Source of the DNA: Rhodobacteraceae bacterium HTCC2150
GTDB taxonomy: Bacteria > Pseudomonadota > Alphaproteobacteria > Rhodobacterales > Rhodobacteraceae
Direction: 5' to 3'
Assembly: GCA_000169395.1 (NCBI GenBank)
Contig: AAXZ01000001.1
Span: 1-64,000 of the forward strand
Length of the DNA: 64,000 nt
The translations under genes were made by a program, and so were the position numbers. Shown one piece after another: positions 24,849 through 34,249 of this stretch. The first letter of the stretch is position 1; each line of letters starts with the position of its first letter. The notes below the pieces were generated by a model. The model searched no databases and had not been told where the DNA came from. It saw nothing but the letters and a program-made list of their open reading frames with translations.

Positions 24849-27158
24849 TTAGTTGAAACGATTATCCCGTGGGAACCCACGAGGTGCCATACGCCCAGCG
24901 CTTGCGCGTTTGCCCATCCACTCGGTCAATTCGGTTTCCGTGCGAGTACGTCCCGCGGGGTCCTTCCACGAAAGACCGTCAGCAAGTGTAAAGAATGTGG
25001 CATCAGACAATCCGCCATCTTTGTATTTTTGCAGACGCACACCTTTACCACGACCCATTTCGGGCAGCTCGGTAAGCGGGAAAGCCAGTACTTTGCGGTT
25101 TTCACCCACACAAGCCAAGTGATCACCCTTAACTGGCGACAGCACAAATGCCCGAACGCCCTCTTTGACATTCAGCACTTGTTTACCACTGCGCGTTTGG
25201 GCAATCACATCGTTTTCCGGCACGATGAAACCATCACCCGCGGTTGAGGCGACCAACAATTTTCGATCCGGTTGGTGGATTAGAATATCAACAATCTCGG
25301 CCTCATTTGGCAAATCTACCATCAGACGCAGCGGTTCACCCATACCACGACCACCAGGTAGATTATTCGCACCAAGCGTATAGAATCGCCCGTTTGAACC
25401 AAAGATCAGCAAACGATCCGTGGTTTCAGCGTGGAACATAAATCGCGCTTCATCACCGTCTTTGAATTTCACTTTGGATGTCAGATCAGCGTGGCCTTTA
25501 AGCGCCCGCACCCAACCCATTTTAGAACAAACGACGGTTATCGGTTCACGTTCGATCATGGCCTCGATCGGAACTTCTTCGACTTCGCCTGCTTCTGCAA
25601 ACTGGCTTCGACGCGCACCGCCCTCGTAGTTTTTGCCAAAAGTTTTTCGTGTTTCACGAAGTTGCTCGGAAATTTTTGCCCATTGCAAGCGTTCGTCTGA
25701 CAACAAATCATCTAGATTTGCACGCTCTTCCATCAAGGCGTCACGCTCGCGGACCAATTCCATTTCTTCTAGCCGGCGCAAACTGCGCAAACGCATGTTC
25801 AGGATCGCTTCAGCCTGAACTTCACTCAACTCACCTTCATCGTCGGCGACAGCCGGCGAACGGTAATCACTTTCAGATGTTGCGCGTACAAATTCTTGCG
25901 CCCAGTTTTCACGCATCAAAGCCGCTTTGGGATCATCATCATAGCGGATGATGTCGATAACCCGATCCAGATTTAGGAACGCAATGATGAAGCCTTCAAG
26001 CACTTCTAAACGGTGATCAATCTTATCAATGCGGTGCTGTGAGCGCCGTTTTAACACGTCTTGGCGATGATCGATAAAGGCGCGCAGCACATCCTTCAGG
26101 CTACAAACCTTGGGAGTTAGGCCATCGATCAACACGTTCATGTTCAAGCTAAAGCGTACTTCCAGATCAGAACTGCGATAAAGCATGTTCATCAAAACAT
26201 CCGGATCAACGTTTTTGGACTTTGGTTCCAAAATGATGCGGACATCATCGGCACTTTCGTCACGTACGTCGCCAAGGATCGGAATCTTTTTAAGGTGAAT
26301 AACCTCGGCCAGTTTTTCGATCAGCTTGGATTTTTGCACTTGATAAGGGATTTCAGTGACAACAATCTGCCACATGCCGCGCCCAAGATCCTCGGTTTCC
26401 CACTTACAGCGCAATCGGAAGGAACCGCGACCTGTGCGATAGGCCTCAAGGATGTTTTCCTTTGGCTCAACGATTACACCGCCAGTTGGGAAATCTGGCC
26501 CCGGTACGTAATCCAACAAGGTTTCATCACGCGCGTTGGGTGATTTAATCAAATGTAAGCATGCATCGCACAATTCGGCCACGTTGTGCGGTGGAATATT
26601 GGTCGCCATGCCAACCGCAATTCCGGTCGAACCATTCGCCAACAGATTTGGAAACGACGCAGGTAAAACAACAGGTTCTTCTAGACGACCATCATAGTTG
26701 TCGCGATAATCAACGGCGTTTTCAGACAACCCCTCTAGCATCGCCTCGGCGACAACGGTCATCCGCGCCTCTGTATAACGACTGGCCGCTGGGTTATCCC
26801 CGTCGATGTTGCCAAAGTTTCCTTGGCCATCGACCAGAGGGTAGCGAACGTTAAAATCCTGCGCCAAGCGCGCCATTGCGTCATAAATCGCGGCGTCCCC
26901 GTGAGGGTGGAAATCCCCCATCGTGTCGCCAGAAATTTTCGCTGATTTCAAAAATCCACCAGAAGCAGATAAACGCAAACGGTTCATTGCATATAAAATC
27001 CGGCGATGAACCGGTTTCAAACCATCGCGGGCATCAGGCAATGCGCGATGCATAATCGTTGACAGCGCATAGGTCAGATAACGATCGCCCAGCGCGCGGC
27101 GCAAGGGTTCCGTGATTTCGGTCTCGGGAGTGTCTACTGGATCAATCGTATCATTCAT
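24849..27158 (-). CDS. parC: DNA topoisomerase IV subunit A
   Basis: ParC cuts and religates DNA to unlink daughter chromosomes, working with ParE. The 769-residue protein has the breakage-reunion domain first: LPDARDGLKPVHRRILYAM, DFHPHGDAAIYDAM, and the catalytic tyrosine in SRYTEARM near residue 128. It is followed by the coiled-coil region and a C-terminal beta-pinwheel. GyrA versus ParC is decided by its length, shorter than GyrA, and by the lack of a clear GyrA box in the C-terminal domain. The position equal to E. coli ParC Ser80 is alanine and Glu84 is aspartate, as seen in other Alphaproteobacteria. It is transcribed divergently from the SH3 gene. Confidence 0.9.
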   Translation of the reverse strand: MNDTIDPVDTPETEITEPLRRALGDRYLTYALSTIMHRALPDARDGLKPVHRRILYAMNRLRLSASGGFLKSAKISGDTMGDFHPHGDAAIYDAMARLAQDFNVRYPLVDGQGNFGNIDGDNPAASRYTEARMTVVAEAMLEGLSENAVDYRDNYDGRLEEPVVLPASFPNLLANGSTGIAVGMATNIPPHNVAELCDACLHLIKSPNARDETLLDYVPGPDFPTGGVIVEPKENILEAYRTGRGSFRLRCKWETEDLGRGMWQIVVTEIPYQVQKSKLIEKLAEVIHLKKIPILGDVRDESADDVRIILEPKSKNVDPDVLMNMLYRSSDLEVRFSLNMNVLIDGLTPKVCSLKDVLRAFIDHRQDVLKRRSQHRIDKIDHRLEVLEGFIIAFLNLDRVIDIIRYDDDPKAALMRENWAQEFVRATSESDYRSPAVADDEGELSEVQAEAILNMRLRSLRRLEEMELVRERDALMEERANLDDLLSDERLQWAKISEQLRETRKTFGKNYEGGARRSQFAEAGEVEEVPIEAMIEREPITVVCSKMGWVRALKGHADLTSKVKFKDGDEARFMFHAETTDRLLIFGSNGRFYTLGANNLPGGRGMGEPLRLMVDLPNEAEIVDILIHQPDRKLLVASTAGDGFIVPENDVIAQTRSGKQVLNVKEGVRAFVLSPVKGDHLACVGENRKVLAFPLTELPEMGRGKGVRLQKYKDGGLSDATFFTLADGLSWKDPAGRTRTETELTEWMGKRASAGRMAPRGFPRDNRFN

Positions 27159-27401
27159 AATGCAGGTTTAGTCTGCCAGAATCGCGGGGTCCAGAGCCTG
27201 TTTTATATTGGGTCGATTTTGACGCTCTATTCGCCGTTTCGGAAATATTTCTTTGAAGGTCCTGTAGAAAAGTACGGTTTTCCACACCGAATCGCCCAGA
27301 ATTCCCACCTTTAGAGGGAAGCATGGAAAGGTTTTCCCCGTTCGCGACCATTTCCAAAAAGTTAATATCAACCTGTAACCAACTTGTGGAGTGATAGGTA
27401 A

Positions 27402-27992
27402 ATGATCCGTTTGACTGCGATACTTTCTGCCGTAATTTTTGCTGCAATGGCCATTACCGGCGAGGATGATCCAAAAGCGGTTGCCGGCCAGCCTGCTGTT
27501 GATTCTGTCAAACCAGTAAAATTGGCATCAGCCGACACAACCACTGTGGAAAAACTGTCAGTAAATCCGTTTACAAACGAAGCAACGCCAACCGAAACGG
27601 ATGTTTTAGTTGAACTGCCTATTTCAAACATATCGCTGACAGACACCGTAGAAGTTGGAGCAACGACCGTTTTGGATACAGGTTTCGCTTCAATCAATGC
27701 CGCAGATTTGACTGCAAACGGCGAAATCACACAGATTGCTTTAGACGATCCCATTACGTCGTCCTTTTCAACGATCATAGAAGAGGCTGCCCTACCGATG
27801 ATGCAAGTATCTGGAAACCGCGTGAATGTGCGTTCTGGGCCATCAACGCAAAATCCAGTAATCGGCCGTTTGGTGAAAAATGATTCTGCTGAATTGGTCG
27901 AAGCAATGGATAATGGCTGGTCCAAAATTAGATTTGGCGAATCTTCCCGTATTGGATTTATGGCCAGCAAGTTCCTGACCGCCACCCCTTGA
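27402..27992 (+). CDS. Bacterial SH3 domain-containing exported protein
   Basis: A 196-residue protein with an N-terminal signal-like segment (MIRLTAILSAVIFAAMA). A long low-complexity region rich in Thr, Val and Ala (about 25-135) follows, then a C-terminal SH3b domain of about 60 residues: VNVRSGPSTQNPVIGRL is the hallmark RSGPS motif, and SRIGFMASKFL closes it. Such domains bind cell-wall or peptide ligands in the periplasm. Role unknown. It is divergent from parC, with 243 bases between starts, and is followed by an SDR gene 51 bases on. Confidence 0.78.
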   Translation: MIRLTAILSAVIFAAMAITGEDDPKAVAGQPAVDSVKPVKLASADTTTVEKLSVNPFTNEATPTETDVLVELPISNISLTDTVEVGATTVLDTGFASINAADLTANGEITQIALDDPITSSFSTIIEEAALPMMQVSGNRVNVRSGPSTQNPVIGRLVKNDSAELVEAMDNGWSKIRFGESSRIGFMASKFLTATP

Positions 27993-28043
27993 TATTTACG
28001 CCCATGCCGCGTTTGATGCGTGAACATTAAAAACGGGCGCAAC

Positions 28044-28874
28044 ATGACCAAAAAATCCATTCTTATCACAGGCTGTTCTTCTGGCATTGGATACGACGCG
28101 GCCCATGGTTTATCCGCGCAAGGCTGGCGTGTTTTTGCGACCTGTCGTGCCGAAGAAGACTGTGAAAAATTACGCGCCGAAGGGTTGGAAAGCTTCCCCC
28201 TTGATTATGCAGACGAGGCCAGCATCACTGATGCATTGGCCGAGGTTTTAAAACGCACAGGCGGCACGTTGGACGCACTTTTCAACAATGGCGCATATGC
28301 CCAATTGGGTGCGGTTGAGGATTTGCCCCGTGGGGCACTTAGGGAAATATTTGAAACAAATTTCTTTGGTTATTTTGATTTGATCCGGCAGGTGCTGCCT
28401 GTCATGCGTGCCCAAGGTCATGGACGCATCATCAACTGTTCGTCAATTTTGGGTTTTATGGCAATCCGTTGGCGCGGTGCCTATTGCGCCACAAAATTCG
28501 CTATGGAAGGGTTGACCGACGCGCTAAGATTGGAGCTTTCTGACAGCCCAATCCACGTCGTTCTGATTGAACCAGGCCCAATTACCAGTTCAATTCGTAA
28601 AAACGCCATTCCTCAGTTTGAAAAGTGGATCGATTGGGAAAATTCCGCACATCGCGAACGCTATGACAAGCAACTGAGGGTCCGCCTTTATGAATCCAGC
28701 GGGCCTGACAGGTTTGAACTTCCCTCAAGTGCGGTTACGGCAAAATTAGTACGCGCGTTGACAGCACGACGACCACGCCCACGGTATTACGTAACCACAC
28801 CAACCCACATCATGGGGTTCATCAAACGTATTGTGCCCACTCGTCTTATGGATTGGTTGGTGCAATTCACCTGA
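28044..28874 (+). CDS. Short-chain dehydrogenase/reductase
   Basis: A 276-residue NAD(P)-dependent oxidoreductase. The Rossmann motif is TGCSSGIGYDAAHGL, the NNGAYAQ segment matches the NNAG motif, and the active site has INCSS and the YCATK pair (Tyr and Lys). It continues with a longer C-terminal tail rich in basic residues. ATG 28044 is preferred to the GTG eight codons upstream because homologs begin just before the first beta strand. The substrate is unknown. It is plus strand between the SH3 gene and the HIG1-type gene. Confidence 0.85.
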   Translation: MTKKSILITGCSSGIGYDAAHGLSAQGWRVFATCRAEEDCEKLRAEGLESFPLDYADEASITDALAEVLKRTGGTLDALFNNGAYAQLGAVEDLPRGALREIFETNFFGYFDLIRQVLPVMRAQGHGRIINCSSILGFMAIRWRGAYCATKFAMEGLTDALRLELSDSPIHVVLIEPGPITSSIRKNAIPQFEKWIDWENSAHRERYDKQLRVRLYESSGPDRFELPSSAVTAKLVRALTARRPRPRYYVTTPTHIMGFIKRIVPTRLMDWLVQFT

Positions 28875-28971
28875 TTTTTGGGCTGCGACATGATGCAACG
28901 CCAATTTGCCTTAGCAATTAGGGACAAAGATGCTTAAGTCTCATCAAGAAGCGTTTTCAAGGAACAGAACT

Positions 28972-29178
28972 ATGTGGAACGACCCCCTTTTTATTTTGGT
29001 AGCAATCGCATGTTTGATTGTTGTTGGTGTATTGGCCATGGGAATTGGCACTTTTGGCAAGGGCGGTGAAACCAATCGAAAAAATGCCAATAAACTGATG
29101 CGTTATCGGATCTATGCGCAAGCGGTGGCAATCGCACTAATTTTGATTTTCATCTATTTCCGCGGCAATGGAGGCTGA
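28972..29178 (+). CDS. HIG1-type twin transmembrane protein
   Basis: A 68-residue inner-membrane protein with two hydrophobic segments (about 5-24 and 49-64). They are joined by a short basic loop, NANKLMRYRIYAQAV, which is the hallmark of the hypoxia-induced (HIG1) family seen in Alphaproteobacteria and mitochondria. In mitochondria relatives are respiratory supercomplex factors. ATG 28972 has AAGGA upstream. The adenosyltransferase gene begins 6 bases after its stop, a pairing often kept in Rhodobacterales. Confidence 0.75.
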   Translation: MWNDPLFILVAIACLIVVGVLAMGIGTFGKGGETNRKNANKLMRYRIYAQAVAIALILIFIYFRGNGG

Positions 29179-29184
29179 TAAAAC

Positions 29185-29757
29185 ATGGTCGTTTTAAACA
29201 AGATTTATACGCGTACTGGTGATGCTGGAACAACGGCACTGGGCAATGGCGATCGGGTAAATAAACACTCGGCCCGCGTTTCGGCCTATGGCACCGTGGA
29301 TGAAACCAATGCAACCGTTGGCATGGCGCGTTTGCATGCAACTGGTGAATTAGATGATCAGCTTTCGCTAATTCAAAACGACTTGTTTGATCTGGGTGCC
29401 GATCTTTGTCGCCCCGACATGGCCAGTGATGCGGCGGCGGAATACACGCCATTGCGCGTTACCGACAATCAAGTCAGCCGGCTTGAGGCGGAAATCGACG
29501 CGATGACCGCTGTGCTGGAACCCTTAAGATCGTTCATTTTGCCTGGCGGCACAGCCTTAGCAGCGCATTTGCACATCTGTCGCACAGTCAGCCGTCGCGC
29601 CGAACGTCTGGCCGTGGAATTAACTGATATAGAAGAGGTTAATCCAGCCGCTGTTAAATATCTCAATCGACTGTCAGATTGGTTTTTCTGCGCTGGTCGC
29701 ATCGCCAACGATCAAGGGCGTGCGGATGTTTTGTGGGTGCCTGGCGCCAATCGCTAG
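29185..29757 (+). CDS. Cob(I)alamin adenosyltransferase, PduO type
   Basis: A 190-residue enzyme that adds the adenosyl group to cob(I)alamin or a corrin precursor with ATP, making coenzyme B12. The ATP-binding N-terminus YTRTGDAGTTALGNGDRV, the SAYGTVDETNA motif, and the C-terminal RTVSRRAERLAVEL and LNRLSDWFFCAGR segments are diagnostic of the PduO family. It is co-transcribed with the HIG1-type gene and has GGAGG upstream. Its TAG stop shares a CTAG with the stop of the convergent zinc-ribbon gene. Confidence 0.92.
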   Translation: MVVLNKIYTRTGDAGTTALGNGDRVNKHSARVSAYGTVDETNATVGMARLHATGELDDQLSLIQNDLFDLGADLCRPDMASDAAAEYTPLRVTDNQVSRLEAEIDAMTAVLEPLRSFILPGGTALAAHLHICRTVSRRAERLAVELTDIEEVNPAAVKYLNRLSDWFFCAGRIANDQGRADVLWVPGANR

Positions 29758-30011
29758 TTTTCCGGCCACCGTTCAAGTTTTGGAATGCCGCGCGTCATAA
29801 GCCATGCTAATGGCCGCGGCCAACCTTGTTCAGACATAATCTTGACGCAGCACGCCTGAAATTCTTTCACCCCAATGTTCTGGGCAACAAATTCGCCATC
29901 CTGAAAACAATGACCACAGTATTTTGTACTGATACTGCCGTCGATGTTTTTACCCCCGCCAGTTGGATCTTTGCTCATCGGCATAGAACAGCTTTGGCAC
30001 ATGCCAGACAT
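29754..30011 (-). CDS. Putative zinc-ribbon protein
   Basis: An 85-residue protein. The first half carries CQSCSMPM and YCGHCFQDG, two CxxC pairs that match a small zinc-ribbon family, followed by a short helical tail ending near a tryptophan-rich segment. It has no signal peptide and no known activity. It is convergent with the adenosyltransferase gene, and the two stop codons overlap in the palindrome CTAG at 29754-29757. Confidence 0.75.
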   Translation of the reverse strand: MSGMCQSCSMPMSKDPTGGGKNIDGSISTKYCGHCFQDGEFVAQNIGVKEFQACCVKIMSEQGWPRPLAWLMTRGIPKLERWPEN

Positions 30012-30220
30012 CGTTTTTCCCCTAAGATTCGTTCACCCATTCACTATACACACCGCCCGAATTGGCACAATTTTTTAAACAATTTGCTGTGACGCGGCGG
30101 GATGTGACGATTTGCTGTCGATTTTGATCTGTTATTACCCGCAGAGTCGCGCTAATTCTTGCCACAATTATGTTGTGCCTAGGGGGATTCCCCGATCGGC
30201 CCCCAAAGGAGACTACGTAA

Positions 30221-30982
30221 ATGAAGGTGATTGTGCCTGTTAAACGCGTGATCGACTATAACGTGAAAGTACGCGTGAAAGCGGACGGAAGCGGTGTTGA
30301 TCTAGCCAACGTTAAAATGTCAATGAACCCATTTGATGAAATCGCTGTCGAAGAAGCGATCCGTCTACGCGAAGCTGGCAAAGTTGAAGAAATCATCGCG
30401 GTTTCTATTGGTGTTAAGCAAAACCAAGAAACTTTGCGCACCGCTTTGGCCATGGGCGCTGATCGTGCTATTTTGGTAATCGCTGCTGACGATGTTCACA
30501 CAGACATCGAGCCTTTGGCCGTTGCAAAAATCCTAAAAGCTATCGTTGACGAAGAACAGCCTGGTCTGGTTCTTTGTGGCAAACAAGCCATCGATAACGA
30601 TATAAACGCAACTGGTCAGATGCTTTCAGCGTTGATGGGTTGGAGCCAAGCAACATTTACATCTGAGTTGAACGTCGAAGGCGACAGCGCAGTTGTTACC
30701 CGCGAAGTTGACGGTGGTTTGCAAACAATCAAAGTTAAGATGCCAACAGTTGTCACGGTTGATTTGCGCCTTAATGAGCCACGCTATGCCAGCCTTCCAA
30801 ATATCATGAAGGCCAAGCGCAAACCGTTGGATGAGAAAACACCTGCCGATTACGGTGTTGACGCGTCACCACGTCTTAGCGTTGTGAAAACAGTAGAACC
30901 AGAAGCCCGCAAAGCTGGTGTTATGGTTGGATCAGTCGACGAACTGATTGCTAAACTTAAAGACGAAGCGGGGGTTATCTAA
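30221..30982 (+). CDS. etfB: Electron transfer flavoprotein, beta subunit
   Basis: EtfB pairs with EtfA to carry electrons from acyl-CoA and other dehydrogenases to ETF-ubiquinone oxidoreductase. The 253-residue protein has the conserved [14 protein letters not shown] start and the [10 protein letters not shown] and [17 protein letters not shown] stretches of the AMP-binding region. The [19 protein letters not shown] block is the ETF-beta signature. AAGGAG lies upstream. It overlaps etfA by TAATG, as usual for equimolar subunits. Confidence 0.95.
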   Translation: MKVIVPVKRVIDYNVKVRVKADGSGVDLANVKMSMNPFDEIAVEEAIRLREAGKVEEIIAVSIGVKQNQETLRTALAMGADRAILVIAADDVHTDIEPLAVAKILKAIVDEEQPGLVLCGKQAIDNDINATGQMLSALMGWSQATFTSELNVEGDSAVVTREVDGGLQTIKVKMPTVVTVDLRLNEPRYASLPNIMKAKRKPLDEKTPADYGVDASPRLSVVKTVEPEARKAGVMVGSVDELIAKLKDEAGVI

Positions 30983-31908
30983 TGGCTGTTCTTTTGATTG
31001 CAGAAGTTGTTGGTGGCGAATTGTCCGTTGATGCAACTGCCAAAGCTTTGACTGCTGCTAAGGCATTGGGCGATGTAACCGTCCTTTGCGCCTCTGCTGG
31101 ATGCACTGGTGCGGCGGACGCTGCTGCCAAACTAGATGGTGTTAGCAAAGTTCTTTGTGCTGATGATGCGGCATACGGCAACGATCTGGCTGAACCATTG
31201 GCTGACTTGGTTGTTTCCCTTGCAGGCGACTATGAGCATATCGTAGCCCCCGCAACATCATCCGCGAAAAACATCATGCCACGCGCGGCGGCTTTGCTGG
31301 ACTGCATGGTCATCTCTGACATTACCGCGGTTGTCGATGGTTCAACGTTTGAACGTCCGATTTATGCAGGTAACGCCATTCAAACTGTTCAATCTGGCGA
31401 TGCCACGAAATTGGTAACTGTTCGTACAGCCAATTTTGACGCCGCTGGCGAAGGTGGTTCTGCCGCTGTTGAAAAAATCGGTGCTGCTGCGAATTCTGGC
31501 CTTTCTGAATGGGTCGAAGACAAGGTTGCAACAAGCGATCGCCCTGAGCTGACATCAGCTGGTGTTGTGGTTTCTGGTGGTCGTGGCGTTGGTTCACAAG
31601 AAGACTTCGCCCTTATCGAAGGTTTGGCTGACAAATTGAATGCCGCTGTTGGCGCATCTCGCGCTGCTGTGGATTCTGGTTATGCGCCAAACGACTGGCA
31701 AGTTGGTCAAACCGGTAAAGTTGTTGCCCCTGATCTTTATGTCGCTGTCGGCATCTCTGGTGCCATTCAGCACCTTGCAGGCATGAAAGACAGTAAAGTC
31801 ATCGTGGCGATCAACAAAGACGAAGAAGCGCCAATTTTCCAAGTTGCTGATTATGGCTTGGTTGCTGATTTGTTTGACGCAGTTCCAGAACTGACTGGCA
31901 AACTATAA
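30982..31908 (+). CDS. etfA: Electron transfer flavoprotein, alpha subunit
   Basis: A 308-residue FAD-binding subunit of ETF. The C-terminal domain holds the FAD site: VVSGGRGVGSQEDF, YVAVGISGAIQHLAGM, IVAINKDEEAPIFQVADYG. The N-terminal domain resembles EtfB. Its ATG overlaps the etfB stop. A hairpin terminator (31926-31953) follows the stop. The neighbouring 3-hydroxybutyryl-CoA dehydrogenase at 32949 also belongs to fatty-acid oxidation. Confidence 0.95.
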   Translation: MAVLLIAEVVGGELSVDATAKALTAAKALGDVTVLCASAGCTGAADAAAKLDGVSKVLCADDAAYGNDLAEPLADLVVSLAGDYEHIVAPATSSAKNIMPRAAALLDCMVISDITAVVDGSTFERPIYAGNAIQTVQSGDATKLVTVRTANFDAAGEGGSAAVEKIGAAANSGLSEWVEDKVATSDRPELTSAGVVVSGGRGVGSQEDFALIEGLADKLNAAVGASRAAVDSGYAPNDWQVGQTGKVVAPDLYVAVGISGAIQHLAGMKDSKVIVAINKDEEAPIFQVADYGLVADLFDAVPELTGKL

Positions 31909-31925
31909 ATACAACAATATTTTGA

Positions 31926-31958
31926 AGGCCCGTTTGAGCAATCGAACGGGCCTTTTTC
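31926..31958 (+). terminator. Terminator after etfBA
   Basis: AGGCCCGTT (31926-31934) pairs with AACGGGCCT (31945-31953), followed by TTTTTCTTT. A clear intrinsic terminator 17 bases after the etfA stop. Confidence 0.85.
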
Positions 31959-31973
31959 TTTGCAGGCCGACTT

Positions 31974-32789
31974 TTACGGCGACATACGAATAATTTCCAT
32001 GGCCAGCATCTTGGCGACCAAATGATGCTCATCCTGCGTCATTGCCAGTGACGCCGCTGCTTGATCGAATGGGGAGTATAGCAAGCCATCCTGAGTGGGA
32101 TCATTTGGCTCTATTCCCAAATCAGGTCTAACAATAGATTCAATAGATCCCCGCAGTTCCTCAATCATTTGCGCATCTACATAAAGTGGACCCTCGCCCA
32201 ACGTATTCAACATTGCAGATTTACACGGCAGCCATAAAAGAATGACGCGCCCCCCAATGTTCGCCAACATTTCCTTCATGCGTGCCACCCAAGCAGTTTT
32301 AAGTTCCTGCACGATAATTGAATAACGATCTGGGGATTGCTGCTTAATCGAACTCAGCATGTGTTGGACAAAATTGTAGTCCGTGAATTCCACGTCCTCA
32401 AAAATTGTTTTCATCATAGATGAAGGGCTAATGAACCGATCGTTTCGCGTTGGATGCACCGAATACAGGCGATTTGAAACATTTTGTGCGCCCATGATTT
32501 GAATGACAGTGATACTTGAACGGCGGCACATTCTTTGCACATCAGTGTCACGGATAAACGCATCAACGCCGGCACCGATCTGCCCGAAATTTGCGCAAGG
32601 TCGATCAATCAATTGACCAAGGTCCGAAACAAATGGCGTGACTGCAAATCAGCCAAAGGTTTCGCCTGCCCCCAAAAACGCTATCGTTTTGTCGCATATT
32701 TCAACTTCAGGGCCTCGGAATTTATCTTTGCCAGCCCCGTAACTGCAATATGCGTAATCTAGTAACGACCCACCTTCTTCATAACTCAT
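31974..32789 (-). pseudogene. DUF6473 protein gene interrupted by in-frame TGA at codon 47
   Basis: The natural start is ATG 32789, opening a frame that matches the N-terminus of DUF6473 proteins (YEEGGSLLDYAYCSYG, then FLGAGETFG). TGA at 32649-32651 follows ETFG, where relatives as I recall them have a basic residue; a CGA to TGA change would do this. Without any frameshift the protein continues (PFVSDLGQLIDRPCANFGQIGAG) to 31974, with family segments VIQIMGAQNVSNRLYSVHP and ELKTAWVARMKEML. A TTG at 32612 could restart a 212-residue fragment lacking the first 59 residues. DUF6473 genes near etfBA are common in Rhodobacterales as I recall. Function unknown. Confidence 0.7.
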
Positions 32790-32948
32790 GGATTCACCCC
32801 TTTTGTAGACACCCACTTGCAGATTGACCGAGGATTATTGCCAAATACCTAATGGTAAAATTTACCTCGCTTTTGGCAGTATTTGTCACGAACGCTTGCT
32901 GCCTCTGCGACAGAAGCGTATTGAGAATGCAGACAAAAAGGTTTTGCT

Positions 32949-33824
32949 ATGACAATTGAGAAAATTGGTATTATCGGTGCAGGTCAGATGGGCAATGGCA
33001 TTTCCCATGTGTGTGCTCTTGCTGGATACGAAATTTTGCTAACGGATGTTTCTGCTGACGCTTTGGCGAAGTCCTTGGGAATTATCGAAGGCAATCTAAA
33101 CCGACAGTTAACCAAAGGCACGATCACCGATGCCGAAAAAGCCGATGCTTTAGCGCGCATCACGTTGACCAACAATCTGGCCGATCTTGGGCAAACGGAT
33201 TTGGTTATTGAGGCCGCCACAGAACGCGAAGAAATTAAGGCCGCGATTTTTGACGAATTACTGCCGCATCTGAAACCCGAAACAATCCTGACGTCGAATA
33301 CCTCGTCAATTTCCATTACACGTTTGGCCAGCCGCACGGATCGCCCTGAAAAATTCATGGGCTTTCATTTTATGAACCCTGTACCGATCATGCAGTTGGT
33401 AGAATTAATCCGCGGCATTGCTACGGACGAGCCCACCTTTAACGCGTGTCAGGAAGTTGTAGATCGCTTGGGCAAGACATCCGCGCCAGCCGAAGACTTT
33501 CCAGCGTTCATCGTGAACCGAATTTTGATGCCAATGATTAACGAGGCGATTTACACGCTGTATGAAGGCGTCGGTTCGGTAAAATCTATCGACACCTCTC
33601 TAAAACTGGGCGCCAATCATCCAATGGGCCCGCTGGAATTGGCAGACTTTATTGGCTTAGATACTTGTCTGGCGATCATGAATGTTCTGCACGAAGGCCT
33701 TGCCGACACGAAATACCGTCCGTGTCCATTGCTGACAAAATATGTCGAGGCAGGCTGGCTTGGCCGCAAAACTGGTCGTGGATTTTATGATTATCGTGGG
33801 GAAACCCCCGTGCCGACCCGTTAG
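32949..33824 (+). CDS. 3-hydroxybutyryl-CoA dehydrogenase
   Basis: A 291-residue cytoplasmic enzyme that oxidises (S)-3-hydroxyacyl-CoA with NAD, or the reverse. The NAD-binding start is IGIIGAGQMGNGISHVCALAG, and the catalytic histidine is in FMGFHFMNPVPIMQLVE. The NRILMPMINEAIYTLYEGV and GANHPMGPLELADFIGLD blocks of the C-terminal domain complete the match. It is of the short, single-function type. Located by etfBA, it fits a fatty acid or butyrate oxidation module. Its stop is 15 bases from the convergent hspQ gene. Confidence 0.92.
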   Translation: MTIEKIGIIGAGQMGNGISHVCALAGYEILLTDVSADALAKSLGIIEGNLNRQLTKGTITDAEKADALARITLTNNLADLGQTDLVIEAATEREEIKAAIFDELLPHLKPETILTSNTSSISITRLASRTDRPEKFMGFHFMNPVPIMQLVELIRGIATDEPTFNACQEVVDRLGKTSAPAEDFPAFIVNRILMPMINEAIYTLYEGVGSVKSIDTSLKLGANHPMGPLELADFIGLDTCLAIMNVLHEGLADTKYRPCPLLTKYVEAGWLGRKTGRGFYDYRGETPVPTR

Positions 33825-33839
33825 AAACGGTCGGTTCGA

Positions 33840-34181
33840 TCAGTTCATCTGAAAGTGTAGTGGGTAAAAACCATCTTGGAAATCACCAAACAGATCAGAC
33901 AAATCAGGATGGGTCATCGGTTCGCCCGTTTCATCCTCGATCAAGTTTTGTTCCGACACATAAGCCACATAATAACTTTGGTCGTTTTCAGCCAGCAAAT
34001 GGTAAAACGGTTGGTTCTTTACCGGGCGGCTTTCTTCGGGAATGGCATCATACCATTCTTCGGTGTTGGAAAACTCTGGATCAACGTCAAACACCACACC
34101 GCGAAACGGGTGGCGTTTGTGGCGCACGATTTGACCAAGGTGATACTTGGCAACCATTTCTTGGAACATTTGCTTATCCAT
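33840..34181 (-). CDS. hspQ: Heat shock protein HspQ
   Basis: A 113-residue protein of the HspQ (YccV) family, which binds hemimethylated DNA in some bacteria and in E. coli primes proteolysis by Lon. Signature segments are KYHLGQIVRHKRHPFRGVV, FDVDPEFSNTEEWY and QPFYHLLAENDQSYYVAYV. ATG 34181 is chosen; an ATG five codons further in is possible too. A short intergenic region separates it from the divergent AEC transporter. Confidence 0.9.
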   Translation of the reverse strand: MDKQMFQEMVAKYHLGQIVRHKRHPFRGVVFDVDPEFSNTEEWYDAIPEESRPVKNQPFYHLLAENDQSYYVAYVSEQNLIEDETGEPMTHPDLSDLFGDFQDGFYPLHFQMN

Positions 34182-34249
34182 AAACAAAGAATTAACCGAT
34201 ATACCTTGCCTGTGTCTATGACTAAGACGCCAATTTGGGGAAACAGTCT

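Noticed and set aside
27368-28087. 239-codon minus-strand ORF opposite the SH3 and SDR genes
   Set aside because: It is antisense to two genes with clear domain motifs and has no recognisable domain of its own; a shadow frame.
12799-32651. Alternative genetic code or stop-codon reassignment as explanation for the internal stops
   Set aside because: TAG, TGA and TAA are all used as normal stops by intact genes here (for example the ABC ATPase ends in TAG and holA in TGA), so general reassignment does not fit.
32649-32651. Selenocysteine at the TGA of the DUF6473 gene
   Set aside because: No selenoprotein family relation is known for this protein, relatives as I recall them have a basic residue there, and I see no SECIS-like hairpin after it.
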